Shown here: positions 22,582 through 30,504 of the stretch, one piece after another
Layout of the letters: every line of letters begins with the position of its first letter
Position numbering within the stretch: the first letter of the stretch is position 1
NCBI GenBank assembly: GCA_965232895.1
Contig: OZ247430.1
Span: 3,968,001 to 4,032,000 of the forward strand
Origin: Bin87 sp965232895
GTDB taxonomy: Bacteria; Chloroflexota; Dehalococcoidia; Lucifugimonadales; UBA3495
Reading direction: 5' to 3'
DNA: 64,000 nucleotides
The notes under the pieces: generated by a model
Database searches by the model: none
The model's input: the letters and a program-made list of their open reading frames with translations, nothing else
Told to the model about the DNA's origin: nothing
Position numbers and translations under genes: made by a program

Positions 22582-23619
22582 TCACGGCTCGAGGATCAGT
22601 TTTCCGAAGAAGTTGGTCGCTTCCATGTCGCGGTGCGCGTCGGCGGCATCGGCCAGCGGGTAGGCGCGATGTATCGCCGGATTGATCACGCCGCGGTTCA
22701 GGCTCGCCACGATCTGCCGCATGTCCTCCCGCGTCCCCATGTAGCCGCCATAGACCTCGATCTGCCGGCTGAACAGCAGGCCCAGGTGCAGTTCCGTGCG
22801 CAGCCCGCTGGTGGCCCCGCAGATGCAGTACCGACCGCCCGGCCGCAGCGCCCGGAACCCGTGGGCCCAGACGTCCGCGCCCACGTGGTCCACCACCAGG
22901 TCCACCCCCGCGCCGCCCGTGATTTCGCGCACGCGCTGGGTGATGTCTTCCTCGTTGTAGTTGATGACGTGGTCCGCGCCCAGGCTCCGGGCCAGCTCCG
23001 CTTTCTCCGGCGTGCTGGTGGTGGTGATTACCGTGGCTCCCACCACGTTCTTGAACACTTGGATCGCCGCCGCGCCGACTCCGGCCGACGCCGAAAACAC
23101 CAGCGCCGTCTCCCAGGGTTGCAGTTCCGCCCGCCGCACTGCCATGTTCCACACCGGCAGGTAAGTGGTGGGTATCGCCGCCGCGTCCGCGAACGACACG
23201 TCGCCGCCGAGTTTGTACGCGTTGACTTCAGGAACCGCCACCAGTTCCGCGTAGCTGCCGTCCATCGCTGTTCCCAGGAACCTGCTCCGCCGGCACAGCT
23301 CGTCTCGGCCCGATCCGCACCACTGGCACACTCCGCACGAAAGCCGCGGATTGACCACCACCCGGTCGCCCACGCTCAGCGTGCTCACCGCGCTGCCCGT
23401 CGCCACCACCTCCCCTGCGGTGTCGCCTCCCAGGATCAGCGGCGGCGGGAACTCCCGTTCCAGCCCGCGCTGGCCTTCCCGTGTGAAGATGTCCAGGCGG
23501 TTCAGCGCGCTGGCGCCGACCCGTACCACCACCTCCGCGGGACCGGGAGTCGGGTCGGGCCGGTCTCCGTATTGCAGCGCCCCGGCGTCGCCGTGGGCTT
23601 CGATATAGACCGCTTTCAT
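22582..23619 (-). CDS. Zinc-type alcohol dehydrogenase / quinone oxidoreductase family (MDR)
   Basis: A 345-residue medium-chain dehydrogenase/reductase. The catalytic GroES-like half has the structural zinc loop C-G-V-C-Q-W-C-G-S-G-R-D-E-L-C, and L-I-L-G-G-D-T-A-G-E-V. The Rossmann half has S-A-S-A-G-V-G-A-A-A-I-Q-V. It should reduce or oxidise alcohols, aldehydes or enoyl groups with NAD(P)H. The catalytic zinc site is not clearly of the alcohol-dehydrogenase type, so a quinone oxidoreductase or enoyl reductase activity is possible. It continues on the same strand from the zinc-ribbon gene, 26 bases away. Confidence 0.9.
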   Translation of the reverse strand: MKAVYIEAHGDAGALQYGDRPDPTPGPAEVVVRVGASALNRLDIFTREGQRGLEREFPPPLILGGDTAGEVVATGSAVSTLSVGDRVVVNPRLSCGVCQWCGSGRDELCRRSRFLGTAMDGSYAELVAVPEVNAYKLGGDVSFADAAAIPTTYLPVWNMAVRRAELQPWETALVFSASAGVGAAAIQVFKNVVGATVITTTSTPEKAELARSLGADHVINYNEEDITQRVREITGGAGVDLVVDHVGADVWAHGFRALRPGGRYCICGATSGLRTELHLGLLFSRQIEVYGGYMGTREDMRQIVASLNRGVINPAIHRAYPLADAADAHRDMEATNFFGKLILEP

Positions 23620-23645
23620 CTTGGGTCGTCCCTCCTGTCAGGCCG

Positions 23646-23876
23646 TCATTGCGACGGCGGGCGGCGATTGTTGTAACAATCCTTGCACAAAAACACCACC
23701 GCCAGGGTTTCATCATGGCTGGCGGCGCGCCCGCAACGGGGCGCATCGCTGTCCGGCGACCACGGTTGATGGAACGGGCCTCCGCACATCTGGCAGGTTG
23801 ACCGGTGCGGGCCGTTCAACTCATCATTGCACACCACGCAATACACCGGGCCGGACACCTGGAAAATCGTTGCCAC
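23646..23876 (-). CDS. Small Cys-rich zinc-binding protein, 76 aa
   Basis: Three pairs of cysteines: C-V-V-C-N-D-E-L, C-Q-M-C-G-G-P-F-H and, at the end, C-K-D-C-Y-N-N, with an extra C near R-C-G-R. This is a treble-clef or double zinc-ribbon pattern. The GTG at 23876 is preceded by GGGAGG seven bases upstream, so it is preferred over a further upstream start. Function unknown; it lies 35 bases after the cca gene and 26 before the zinc dehydrogenase, probably in one operon. Confidence 0.7.
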   Translation of the reverse strand: MATIFQVSGPVYCVVCNDELNGPHRSTCQMCGGPFHQPWSPDSDAPRCGRAASHDETLAVVFLCKDCYNNRRPPSQ

Positions 23877-23911
23877 TTCACTACCTCCCTGCGACCCGCT
23901 ATCGGCGGACC

Positions 23912-25168
23912 TTAGCATGACGTATTATCTGGCTTTGCGGCCCATTGTCGGGCCATCTCTTCTTCGTCGGCGCGGGACCGGGTCACGCCGTCGAGCCGCG
24001 CTCTGCGCAGCGCGCGCAACGCCTCACCTACCGCCGGACCACCGGGAACACCCAGGGCCAGAACGTCGTCGCCCCGCAGCCGGGGCGCCACCGCCCACCA
24101 CTCGCCCAGGTAACGGTCAATCCGGTTGGCGGCCGGCGTCGGCGCCAGCGTCATCGCCGCGCGCAAGGCGTCGGGCGCGAGGCCATCCAGCAAGCCGCAC
24201 ACCTCGGAAGGCCGCACGGCGTCCATTCGCGGGTCGGAAAGCTGGGGCAACAGTTGTCGCACTCGCACCGCATCGTTGATAACCCGTTCCCAGTCCGAAG
24301 GGGCGTTCAATCGCGCCGCCAATGCTGTTGCCTCTGCTGCGCTCATGGACCAAGCCAGTGCGGCTACCCAGGTGAGAGAGGCGCGCGGCATCGCCGACGT
24401 CACTGGCAGATGCGCGGCGCTCAGGCTCGGGTGTATCGCTCTCAGGACTCCTGCCTCATCGGCGCGCCGCAACGTCGCTGCCGGATCGGCCTCCTGCAAA
24501 ATCCTTTCCAGCTCGTGCCGCACGCGATCACCGGTCAGGGTGGACGTGGCGCCGTATGCCAGGGCCGAGCCCATCAGGTCTGCGGTAACGGGTTCGATGT
24601 CAAACCCGAACCTCGCGGCATACCGCACCGCCCGCAGCATCCGCGTCGGATCATCGTGGAAGCTCAGCTCGTGCAGGACTCGCACCAACCCGGCGGCCAG
24701 ATCCTGTTTTCCGCCGTGCAGGTCCACCAGGTAGGACGTGTGGCCCCCAACTGGAATGGCCATGGCATTGATCGTGAAATCCCGGCGGGCGAGGTCATCC
24801 TCGATTCCTCCGGGCTGCACGTCGGGCAACGCGCCGGCTGAGCGGTAGGTCTCGCGCCGTGCGGTTACGAGGTCGACGGTCACCCCGGCAGCGTCCACGG
24901 TAGCCGTTCCGAAACGACGATGCACCGTGAGCCTGCCGCCAAGTTCATTGGCCAGCCTCTCGGCCATCCGTGGAGCGTCGCCAACCACCGTGATGTCCAG
25001 GTCCGTGGCCGGTATCCCCAGCAGCCGGTCTCGGACCGGTCCCCCCACCAGATACGTTTCCAGCGCTTCTTCATTCGCGAGACGAGCCACGACGCCCAGG
25101 ACTGACCGGTAGACATCGCTGGACTCGCCGTTGCTGTCCGTTATGTGTTCCTCGGTAATCGTCAACAT
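23912..25168 (-). CDS. cca: CCA-adding tRNA nucleotidyltransferase / poly(A) polymerase family
   Basis: A 418-residue class II nucleotidyltransferase. The head domain has Y-L-V-G-G-P-V-R-D-R-L-L-G and D-L-D-I-T-V-V-G-D, the catalytic G-G-x-V-R-D and D-x-D motifs; R-R-D-F-T-I-N-A-M-A and D-D-P-T-R-M-L-R-A-V-R-Y-A-A-R follow. The start MLTITEEH at 25168 places the catalytic motifs at the usual distance. The enzyme adds or repairs tRNA 3' CCA; tRNA-His and tRNA-Arg in this window encode CCA, so a repair or poly(A) role is possible. Confidence 0.9.
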   Translation of the reverse strand: MLTITEEHITDSNGESSDVYRSVLGVVARLANEEALETYLVGGPVRDRLLGIPATDLDITVVGDAPRMAERLANELGGRLTVHRRFGTATVDAAGVTVDLVTARRETYRSAGALPDVQPGGIEDDLARRDFTINAMAIPVGGHTSYLVDLHGGKQDLAAGLVRVLHELSFHDDPTRMLRAVRYAARFGFDIEPVTADLMGSALAYGATSTLTGDRVRHELERILQEADPAATLRRADEAGVLRAIHPSLSAAHLPVTSAMPRASLTWVAALAWSMSAAEATALAARLNAPSDWERVINDAVRVRQLLPQLSDPRMDAVRPSEVCGLLDGLAPDALRAAMTLAPTPAANRIDRYLGEWWAVAPRLRGDDVLALGVPGGPAVGEALRALRRARLDGVTRSRADEEEMARQWAAKPDNTSC

Positions 25169-25331
25169 ATCGTAGGTGAAAGGGTTTTCGGAACGACAGA
25201 GAGTGTAGCGCAAGCGTCCGGGCCCGGCAACCAATGACCCGGCAATCAATGAATCGTAATCCCGCCGAACCCACGGTGCCGTTACGCTATACTGCCACCA
25301 CCAACCTGATCGCATGGAGAAACGCAGAGCT

Positions 25332-26285
25332 ATGGAAACCGTAGGATTCATTGGCCTGGGGAACATGGGCGGCGGCATGTCCGCCAACGTACAGCGGGCC
25401 GGTTACCCGATGATCGTCTATGATTTGCGCGAGGAGGCGGCGCTGCCCCTGTTGGAAGGCGGAGCCCGCCTGGCCAACACGCCGGCCGAAGTGGCCCAGG
25501 CCAGCGACGTAACCTTCACGTCGCTTCCGGGCCCCTACGAGGTTGAGGCGGTGTCCACGGGCGCGGAGGGTGTGCTGGAGGGCATCAGGCCGGGCAGCGT
25601 GTACATCGACCTGTCGTCGAGCCGGCCGACGCTGATCCGGGAGATCGAGCCGAAGTTCCGGGCGAAGGGCTGTCACGTGCTGGACGCGCCGGTGAGCGGC
25701 GGGAAGACGGGTGCGGCATCGGGGAACCTGGCGGTGATGGTGGGCGGAGACCGGGAGGTGTTCGACCGGGTGAAGCCGATATTGGACGCCTTTGGCGACA
25801 AGGTGTTCTACGCGGGTGAGATTGGCGCCGGGAGCGTGGCGAAGCTGGTGCACAACATGATCGGTCACAGTGTGCGTCAGGCCATTGCCGAGGGACTGAC
25901 GCTGGGCGTCAAGGCCGGCGTCGAGCCGGACGCCCTCTGGGAATGTATCCGTCGCGGTTCCCTCGGACGCATGCGCGTGCTCCACGAGGGCCTGGTGCGG
26001 ACGATGTTCCGTGGGGAGTTTGAGCCGGCGAGTTTCGCGTTGAACCTGGCCTACAAGGACATCTCGCTGGCGACCGAATTGGCCCGTGAGTACGACGTGC
26101 CCATGCCCATGTCCACCCTGGCCGAGCAGATCGCCATGCAGGCCATGAACCGCGGCTGGGCCGAGTCGGACAGCAGCATCACCGTTCGGTTGCAAGAGGA
26201 GCAGGCCGGGATCGAGGTGCGGGCTCCCCACGTCGATCCCGTGCGCGCCGGCCGTTTCATCACCACCCATCCGGACGACGAATAG
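25332..26285 (+). CDS. NAD-dependent beta-hydroxyacid dehydrogenase (3-hydroxyisobutyrate dehydrogenase family)
   Basis: A 317-residue protein. It begins with the NAD-binding G-F-I-G-L-G-N-M-G-G-G-M, has the substrate signature D-A-P-V-S-G-G-K-T-G-A, and the catalytic Lys region G-S-V-A-K-L-V-H-N-M. Members oxidise 3-hydroxyisobutyrate, tartronate semialdehyde or similar acids. The exact substrate is unclear. An ATG 18 bases upstream (25314) is an alternative start; METVGFIGLG fits the family better. It is divergent from cca. Confidence 0.92.
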   Translation: METVGFIGLGNMGGGMSANVQRAGYPMIVYDLREEAALPLLEGGARLANTPAEVAQASDVTFTSLPGPYEVEAVSTGAEGVLEGIRPGSVYIDLSSSRPTLIREIEPKFRAKGCHVLDAPVSGGKTGAASGNLAVMVGGDREVFDRVKPILDAFGDKVFYAGEIGAGSVAKLVHNMIGHSVRQAIAEGLTLGVKAGVEPDALWECIRRGSLGRMRVLHEGLVRTMFRGEFEPASFALNLAYKDISLATELAREYDVPMPMSTLAEQIAMQAMNRGWAESDSSITVRLQEEQAGIEVRAPHVDPVRAGRFITTHPDDE

Positions 26286-26330
26286 CTCCACCGCTTGCGG
26301 CGCGTCCGCGGGCGAAAACGCCCCACCCTT

Positions 26331-26381
26331 TCCCTACCCGGAGCAATTTCCTACCCGGAGCAATCCCCTACTCGGAGCAAT
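26331..26381 (+). repeat. Three tandem 17-bp units, each with a ribosome-site-like GGAGCAAT
   Basis: Units at 26331-26347, 26348-26364 and 26365-26381 differ by only a few bases (yCCTACyCGGAGCAAT). Only the last is close enough to the ATG at 26384 to act as its ribosome site. Confidence 0.85.
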
Positions 26382-26383
26382 CA

Positions 26384-26809
26384 ATGGATCTCAACGCCTA
26401 CCTCCATTTCAACGACAATTGCCGTGAGGCTTTCGAGTTTTACCGCTCGATTTTCGGCGGTGAATTCGCCACCATCAGCACCTTTGCCGAGGGGCCGGAC
26501 GATATGCCGCCCCTGCCGGAGCACGAGTTGGGCCGCATCATGCACGTGTCCCTGCCCGTAGCCGGTGGCGTCCTCATGGGCAGTGACTGCTGCTCCGCCT
26601 TCGGCCCGCCGCCCGTCGCCGGCAACAACTTCTCAATCAGCATCTCCACCGACAGCCGCGACGAAACCGACCGCCTGTTCGCCGGGCTGGCCGATGGCGG
26701 CAACATCGCCATGGAACCTCAGGAAATGTTCTGGGGCGCCTACTTCGGCATGTGCACCGACAAGTTCGGCGTGAACTGGATGCTCAGCAACGAAACTCAA
26801 TCCCACTGA
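26384..26809 (+). CDS. VOC superfamily protein (PhnB/glyoxalase-like)
   Basis: A 141-residue beta-alpha-beta-beta-beta fold protein. It starts M-D-L-N-A-Y-L-H-F-N-D-N-C-R-E-A-F-E-F-Y-R-S-I-F-G-G-E-F, typical of PhnB-like VOC members, and ends M-F-W-G-A-Y-F-G-M-C-T-D-K-F-G-V-N-W-M-L. Related proteins include 3-demethylubiquinone methyltransferase-like and fosfomycin-resistance-like members; no activity can be assigned. The start is confirmed by the GGAGCAAT site of the last repeat unit. Confidence 0.88.
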   Translation: MDLNAYLHFNDNCREAFEFYRSIFGGEFATISTFAEGPDDMPPLPEHELGRIMHVSLPVAGGVLMGSDCCSAFGPPPVAGNNFSISISTDSRDETDRLFAGLADGGNIAMEPQEMFWGAYFGMCTDKFGVNWMLSNETQSH

Positions 26810-26873
26810 CCGCGCAACCAACCGTTCCGCGTCCAAATTCCTCAGTCCGTAATCAGTCCGTAAGGAGGATACG

Positions 26874-27728
26874 ATGGCCGACCGCAATCTAACCATCGAC
26901 TGCCAGGTTCACTGCTACGAACTCAATACCCCCGCTCGACCCTGGGCCGGCTATTTGCAGGGCCCCGATCAGGCCACCGGGGATGATATGGTCGCCGCCA
27001 TGGATGCCGTAGGCGTCGACGGCGCGATACTGATTTCGCCGTTCGCCATGTATCGTTACGACGCCAGCTACGCCCTGGAGGTCTACGATCAGCATCCCAG
27101 CAAGTTCGGATTGGTTCGGCCCTTCGACCCTGAGTCGCCGTCAATCGACGAGGAGATGGCGGAGTGGACCGGACGCCCCGGCGTGGTCGGCGCGCGCATC
27201 ATGCTGCGGGACGTTGACTACGAATCTGACCACCCCGGCGTGAACCGGATCATCGCCGCCGGCGGCCGCGCCGGCGTTCCGGTTAACCTCATGTGCTCCG
27301 GCAAGCTCCCGTTGATGCTGGAACTGGCCCGCCGCAACCCGGATACCCAGCTCATCGTCGATCACCTGGGCCTGGCCCAGCCCTTCGAGCCTCCCGCCCC
27401 GCCGGAACCCTGGGCCGACCTGCCCAACGTCCTGGCCCTGGCCGAGTGCGACAACGTCGCCATCAAGATCTCCGGCGCCGGCACGCTGGCCCACGAGCCT
27501 TTCCCGTACCCCGACATCTGGGAACCGCTGCACCGCATCTTCGACGCCTTCGGCCTGGAGCGCTGCATCTGGGGCACCGACTGGACTCGTGCCGTCAACC
27601 TGCTGAACTACGAGCAGGGCGTCGCGGCCTTCCGCGTGACCGACACCCTCTCCGATGCGGATCGCGAAATCCTCATGGGCGGAGCGCTCGCCAACATCTA
27701 CAAGTGGTCTCCCGGAGTCGAAGGTTAG
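26874..27728 (+). CDS. Amidohydrolase family 2 (ACMSD/LigW-like) protein
   Basis: A 284-residue TIM-barrel metal hydrolase or decarboxylase. The barrel-start motif reads I-D-C-Q-V-H-C, where relatives mostly have H-x-H, so one metal-ligand His is replaced by Gln. Other features are L-I-V-D-H-L-G-L with the strand-6 His, and W-G-T-D-W-T-R with the catalytic Asp. Family members hydrolyse lactones or decarboxylate aromatic acids. The ribosome site AAGGAGG is seven bases before the ATG. A terminator follows. Confidence 0.88.
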   Translation: MADRNLTIDCQVHCYELNTPARPWAGYLQGPDQATGDDMVAAMDAVGVDGAILISPFAMYRYDASYALEVYDQHPSKFGLVRPFDPESPSIDEEMAEWTGRPGVVGARIMLRDVDYESDHPGVNRIIAAGGRAGVPVNLMCSGKLPLMLELARRNPDTQLIVDHLGLAQPFEPPAPPEPWADLPNVLALAECDNVAIKISGAGTLAHEPFPYPDIWEPLHRIFDAFGLERCIWGTDWTRAVNLLNYEQGVAAFRVTDTLSDADREILMGGALANIYKWSPGVEG

Positions 27729-27753
27729 GGGCCCGAAAAAATTAAACGCAAAT

Positions 27754-27783
27754 GCGGTCTCCACAAGGAGACCGCTTCTGTTT
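27754..27783. terminator. Intrinsic terminator between amidohydrolase and tRNA-Val
   Basis: GCGGTCTCC (27754-27762) pairs with GGAGACCGC (27767-27775) around ACAA, followed by TTCTGTTT on the plus strand and, reading the minus strand, by a T-rich stretch (27734-27746). It can serve both converging transcripts. Confidence 0.82.
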
Positions 27784-27801
27784 CAGGCGCGTCGCGATGG
27801 T

Positions 27802-27874
27802 GGGCGGTAGTGGACTCGAACCACTGACCTCTTGCGTGTCGAGCAAGTACTCTAACCAACTGAGCTAACCGCCC
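27802..27874 (-). tRNA. tRNA-Val(GAC)
   Basis: A 73-base cloverleaf on the minus strand. The acceptor stem GGGCGGT pairs with ACCGCCC; the anticodon loop T-C-G-A-C-A-C gives anticodon GAC (Val codons GTC/GTT); the T-arm is AGTGG-TTCGAGT-CCACT. CCA is not encoded. Confidence 0.95.
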
Positions 27875-27885
27875 ACGGGGAGTGA

Positions 27886-27915
27886 AGTGTAGCAAGCGTT
27901 CCGTCACACCGTCAA
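27886..27915 (-). promoter_or_regulatory. Promoter of tRNA-Val
   Basis: On the minus strand, TTGACG (27910-27915) and TACACT (27886-27891) are 18 bases apart, ending about 11 bases before the tRNA. Confidence 0.7.
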
Positions 27916-27998
27916 CCGGACGCCCGAGCGCAAACTCCCTGGACCGCCCCGGTGGCACTTCGCCCACCTGATCACGCCCAAGGTCGTCGCCACTGTAG

Positions 27999-28028
27999 TT
28001 GACCCCCGAACGACGCGGCCCCTAGAAT
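27999..28028 (+). promoter_or_regulatory. Promoter at ruvB, suggesting a leaderless mRNA
   Basis: TTGACC (27999-28004) and TAGAAT (28023-28028) with 18-base spacing. The ATG of ruvB is at 28035, seven bases after the -10 box, and no ribosome site is visible. Confidence 0.55.
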
Positions 28029-28034
28029 GCGGTT

Positions 28035-29111
28035 ATGACCACCACACAGCGGCCCGAAGGCGCTACCGACCCCGAAGCCCGTCCGATCTCCCCGGCCACA
28101 CAGGGCGACGACGGCGAGCAGGACGTCCGCCTGCGGCCGGCCCGCCTCGACGATTTCGTTGGCCAGCCCCAGGTGCGGGAAAACCTCAGCATTGCCATGC
28201 AGGCCGCTCGAATCCGCGGCGAGGCCCTCGACCACGTCGTGATCTACGGCCCGCCCGGCCTCGGCAAGACCACCCTCGCCAACATCATCGCCCATGAGAT
28301 GGGCTCTACCATCAAGGTCACCTCCGGTCCCGCCATCGAGCGCGCCAGCGACATCGCATCCATCCTGACCGGCCTGCAGCCCAACGACGTCCTGTTCATC
28401 GACGAAATCCACCGTCTGAACCGCGCCGTCGAAGAGGTGATGTACTCGGCCATGGAGGACTTCTTCCTCTCCTGGGTGGTGGGCAAGGGATTGTCGGCCC
28501 GGAGCATCAACCTGCGCATCAACCCCTTCACCCTCGTCGGAGCCACCACCCGCTATTCCCTCATCAGCGCTCCGCTCCGCGACCGTTTCGGCTCGGTGTT
28601 CCGCCTCGACTACTACTCCGACGACGACATGGAGACGGTGGTGAATCGCTCGGCGCGGATCCTCGACATTGACGCCGACGCAGATGGCCTCCGCGAGGTG
28701 GCGGTGCGCTCCCGGGGCACCCCTCGCATCGCCAACCGCCTGCTCCGCCGCGCCCGCGACTACGCTCTGGTTCGGGCCGATAACCGGGTCACCGGTCCCG
28801 TGGCCCTCGAATCCCTCGACCGCCTCGGCGTCGACGCCCGCGGCCTGGATGAAACCGACCACCGCCTGCTGTCCAGCATCATCGAGAAGTTCGACGGCGG
28901 GCCCGTTGGCCTGGACACCCTGTCCGCCTCTATGAGCGAAGATGCCAGCACCGTGATGGAAGTCCTGGAACCCTTCCTTCTCCAGCAGGGGCTTCTGGAA
29001 CGAACCCCAAGGGGCCGCGTCGCCACCCGCCTGGCCTACGAATACCTCGGTTGGCCGTGGTCAGCTCCGGGAGTGGATCCGACGAAACAGGGCCAATTGT
29101 TCGTAGATTGA
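28035..29111 (+). CDS. ruvB: Holliday junction branch migration helicase RuvB
   Basis: A 358-residue AAA+ motor. Walker A is G-P-P-G-L-G-K-T (72-79), Walker B is L-F-I-D-E-I-H-R-L, sensor 1 is G-A-T-T-R-Y-S, and sensor 2 is in S-R-G-T-P-R-I-A-N-R. The winged-helix C-terminus includes T-P-R-G-R-V-A-T. RuvB drives branch migration with RuvA during recombination and repair. ruvA and ruvC are not adjacent. The N-terminal extension of about 25 residues before the conserved domain is somewhat long. Confidence 0.96.
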   Translation: MTTTQRPEGATDPEARPISPATQGDDGEQDVRLRPARLDDFVGQPQVRENLSIAMQAARIRGEALDHVVIYGPPGLGKTTLANIIAHEMGSTIKVTSGPAIERASDIASILTGLQPNDVLFIDEIHRLNRAVEEVMYSAMEDFFLSWVVGKGLSARSINLRINPFTLVGATTRYSLISAPLRDRFGSVFRLDYYSDDDMETVVNRSARILDIDADADGLREVAVRSRGTPRIANRLLRRARDYALVRADNRVTGPVALESLDRLGVDARGLDETDHRLLSSIIEKFDGGPVGLDTLSASMSEDASTVMEVLEPFLLQQGLLERTPRGRVATRLAYEYLGWPWSAPGVDPTKQGQLFVD

Positions 29112-29215
29112 CATAACTGTTTGCGTCACAGCGCGGCAACCCATGCGCTGCCCGTATGGCGACGGCGTTGCTTGACATAAAGTGGCAGCGTTATCGCGGT
29201 TCAACGCGCTTCGCC

Positions 29216-29244
29216 TTGAATCCCTCCTGCCCCTTACATACAAT
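29216..29244 (+). promoter_or_regulatory. Promoter of the F420 biosynthesis operon
   Basis: TTGAAT (29216-29221) and TACAAT (29239-29244) with a 17-base spacer, 40 bases before the cofG start. Confidence 0.6.
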
Positions 29245-29283
29245 TGATCCGACTTTCACGGATCACCCCTGCGGACAACCCAC

Positions 29284-30504
29284 GTGCCTCCTGGTATAAC
29301 TGTCAACCCGACCATCTCCCGCCTGCCTTCGCTGGACCGCCTGGCCTCCGGGTCTGTGTTGTCCGACGAGGGCGCTTTCGCTTTGCTGAACCTCCATAGC
29401 GATCACGAAGCCGACCTGTGCGCCGCCGCCTCCGAGTTGCGGGATCACGGCCGGGGACGGACGATCACCTTCTCTCCGAAGGTGTTCATACCCCTCACCC
29501 GGATGTGCCGCGATTTCTGCGGATACTGCACTTTCCGCCAGTCGCCCGACGAAACCAACGGTCTGTACCTCACCATCGACCAGGTCCTGTCCGTAGCCCG
29601 CGCCGGCCAGCGTCTCGGTTGCACCGAAGCCCTGTTCACCCTGGGCGAGCGACCCGAGCAGCGGTATCCCGAAGCAGCGGAATGGCTTTCCGGACGGGGT
29701 TATCGCACGACCCACGAATACCTGGCCCACATGTGTCGCACCGTTTTCGAGGAAACGGACCTCCTCCCCCACGGCAACCCCGGCACCATGAGCCGCCGCG
29801 AACTCGAGGCGTTGCAGCCCACCAACCCGTCCATCGGCATCATGCTGGAGAGCTCGAGCTCGCGCCTGTACGAACCCGGCGGACCCCACGAATTCGCTCC
29901 GAGCAAGCGGCCCCGGGTGCGCCTCCGCACCATGGAACTCGCCGGCGAATTGGGCATACCCTTCACCACGGGCATCCTCATCGGCATCGGGGAGACCCGC
30001 CGGGAGCGCGTCGAATCCCTGTTGGACATTCGCCGATTGCACCAGCGCTTCGGCCATATCCAGGAGGTCATCATCCAGAACTTCCGCGCCAAGGCGGACA
30101 CGCCCATGGCCGACACTCCCGACGCCGCCCCCGACGAACTCATGTGGACCACCGCCGTCGCCCGGCTCATCCTGGGCGAGCGGGTCAACATCCAGGTGCC
30201 GCCCAATCTGAGCGAAGACTACGAGCGTTACATCGACGCCGGCATCAACGACTGGGGAGGCGTCTCTCCGCTCACCATCGACTACGTCAATCCCGAGGCC
30301 CCCTGGCCTCAGCTTGCCGAACTGGAACGGCGCACCCGCGACGCTGGTTGCGAATTGCGCCCGCGCCTGCCGGTATATCCAGAATACTTCGCCGACGGCT
30401 CCCAGTGGCCGTTGCCATCGCCTCTCAAGGAAAAACTGCTGCGACTCACCGACGAGTCCGGATACGTCAAAGGGGGAATTCGACGCTATGTCCACAGCAA
30501 CTGA
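29284..30504 (+). CDS. cofG: FO synthase subunit 1 (CofG), radical SAM
   Basis: A 406-residue radical SAM enzyme. The cluster motif C-R-D-F-C-G-Y-C (Cys75, 79, 82; C-x3-C-x2-C) follows F-I-P-L-T-R. Later parts include P-H-G-N-P-G-T-M-S and S-I-G-I-M-L-E-S-S-S-S-R-L, typical of CofG. With CofH it makes 7,8-didemethyl-8-hydroxy-5-deazariboflavin (FO) from tyrosine and a flavin precursor. Translation from a GTG, with no strong ribosome site; the 3' end overlaps cofH by 17 bases. Confidence 0.94.
   Translation: MPPGITVNPTISRLPSLDRLASGSVLSDEGAFALLNLHSDHEADLCAAASELRDHGRGRTITFSPKVFIPLTRMCRDFCGYCTFRQSPDETNGLYLTIDQVLSVARAGQRLGCTEALFTLGERPEQRYPEAAEWLSGRGYRTTHEYLAHMCRTVFEETDLLPHGNPGTMSRRELEALQPTNPSIGIMLESSSSRLYEPGGPHEFAPSKRPRVRLRTMELAGELGIPFTTGILIGIGETRRERVESLLDIRRLHQRFGHIQEVIIQNFRAKADTPMADTPDAAPDELMWTTAVARLILGERVNIQVPPNLSEDYERYIDAGINDWGGVSPLTIDYVNPEAPWPQLAELERRTRDAGCELRPRLPVYPEYFADGSQWPLPSPLKEKLLRLTDESGYVKGGIRRYVHSN

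Noticed and set aside
22307..23152. 281-residue minus-strand frame covering the zinc dehydrogenase gene
   Set aside because: Most of it is out of frame with the real dehydrogenase and crosses the poly-G run; only the last part may encode a small lipoprotein.
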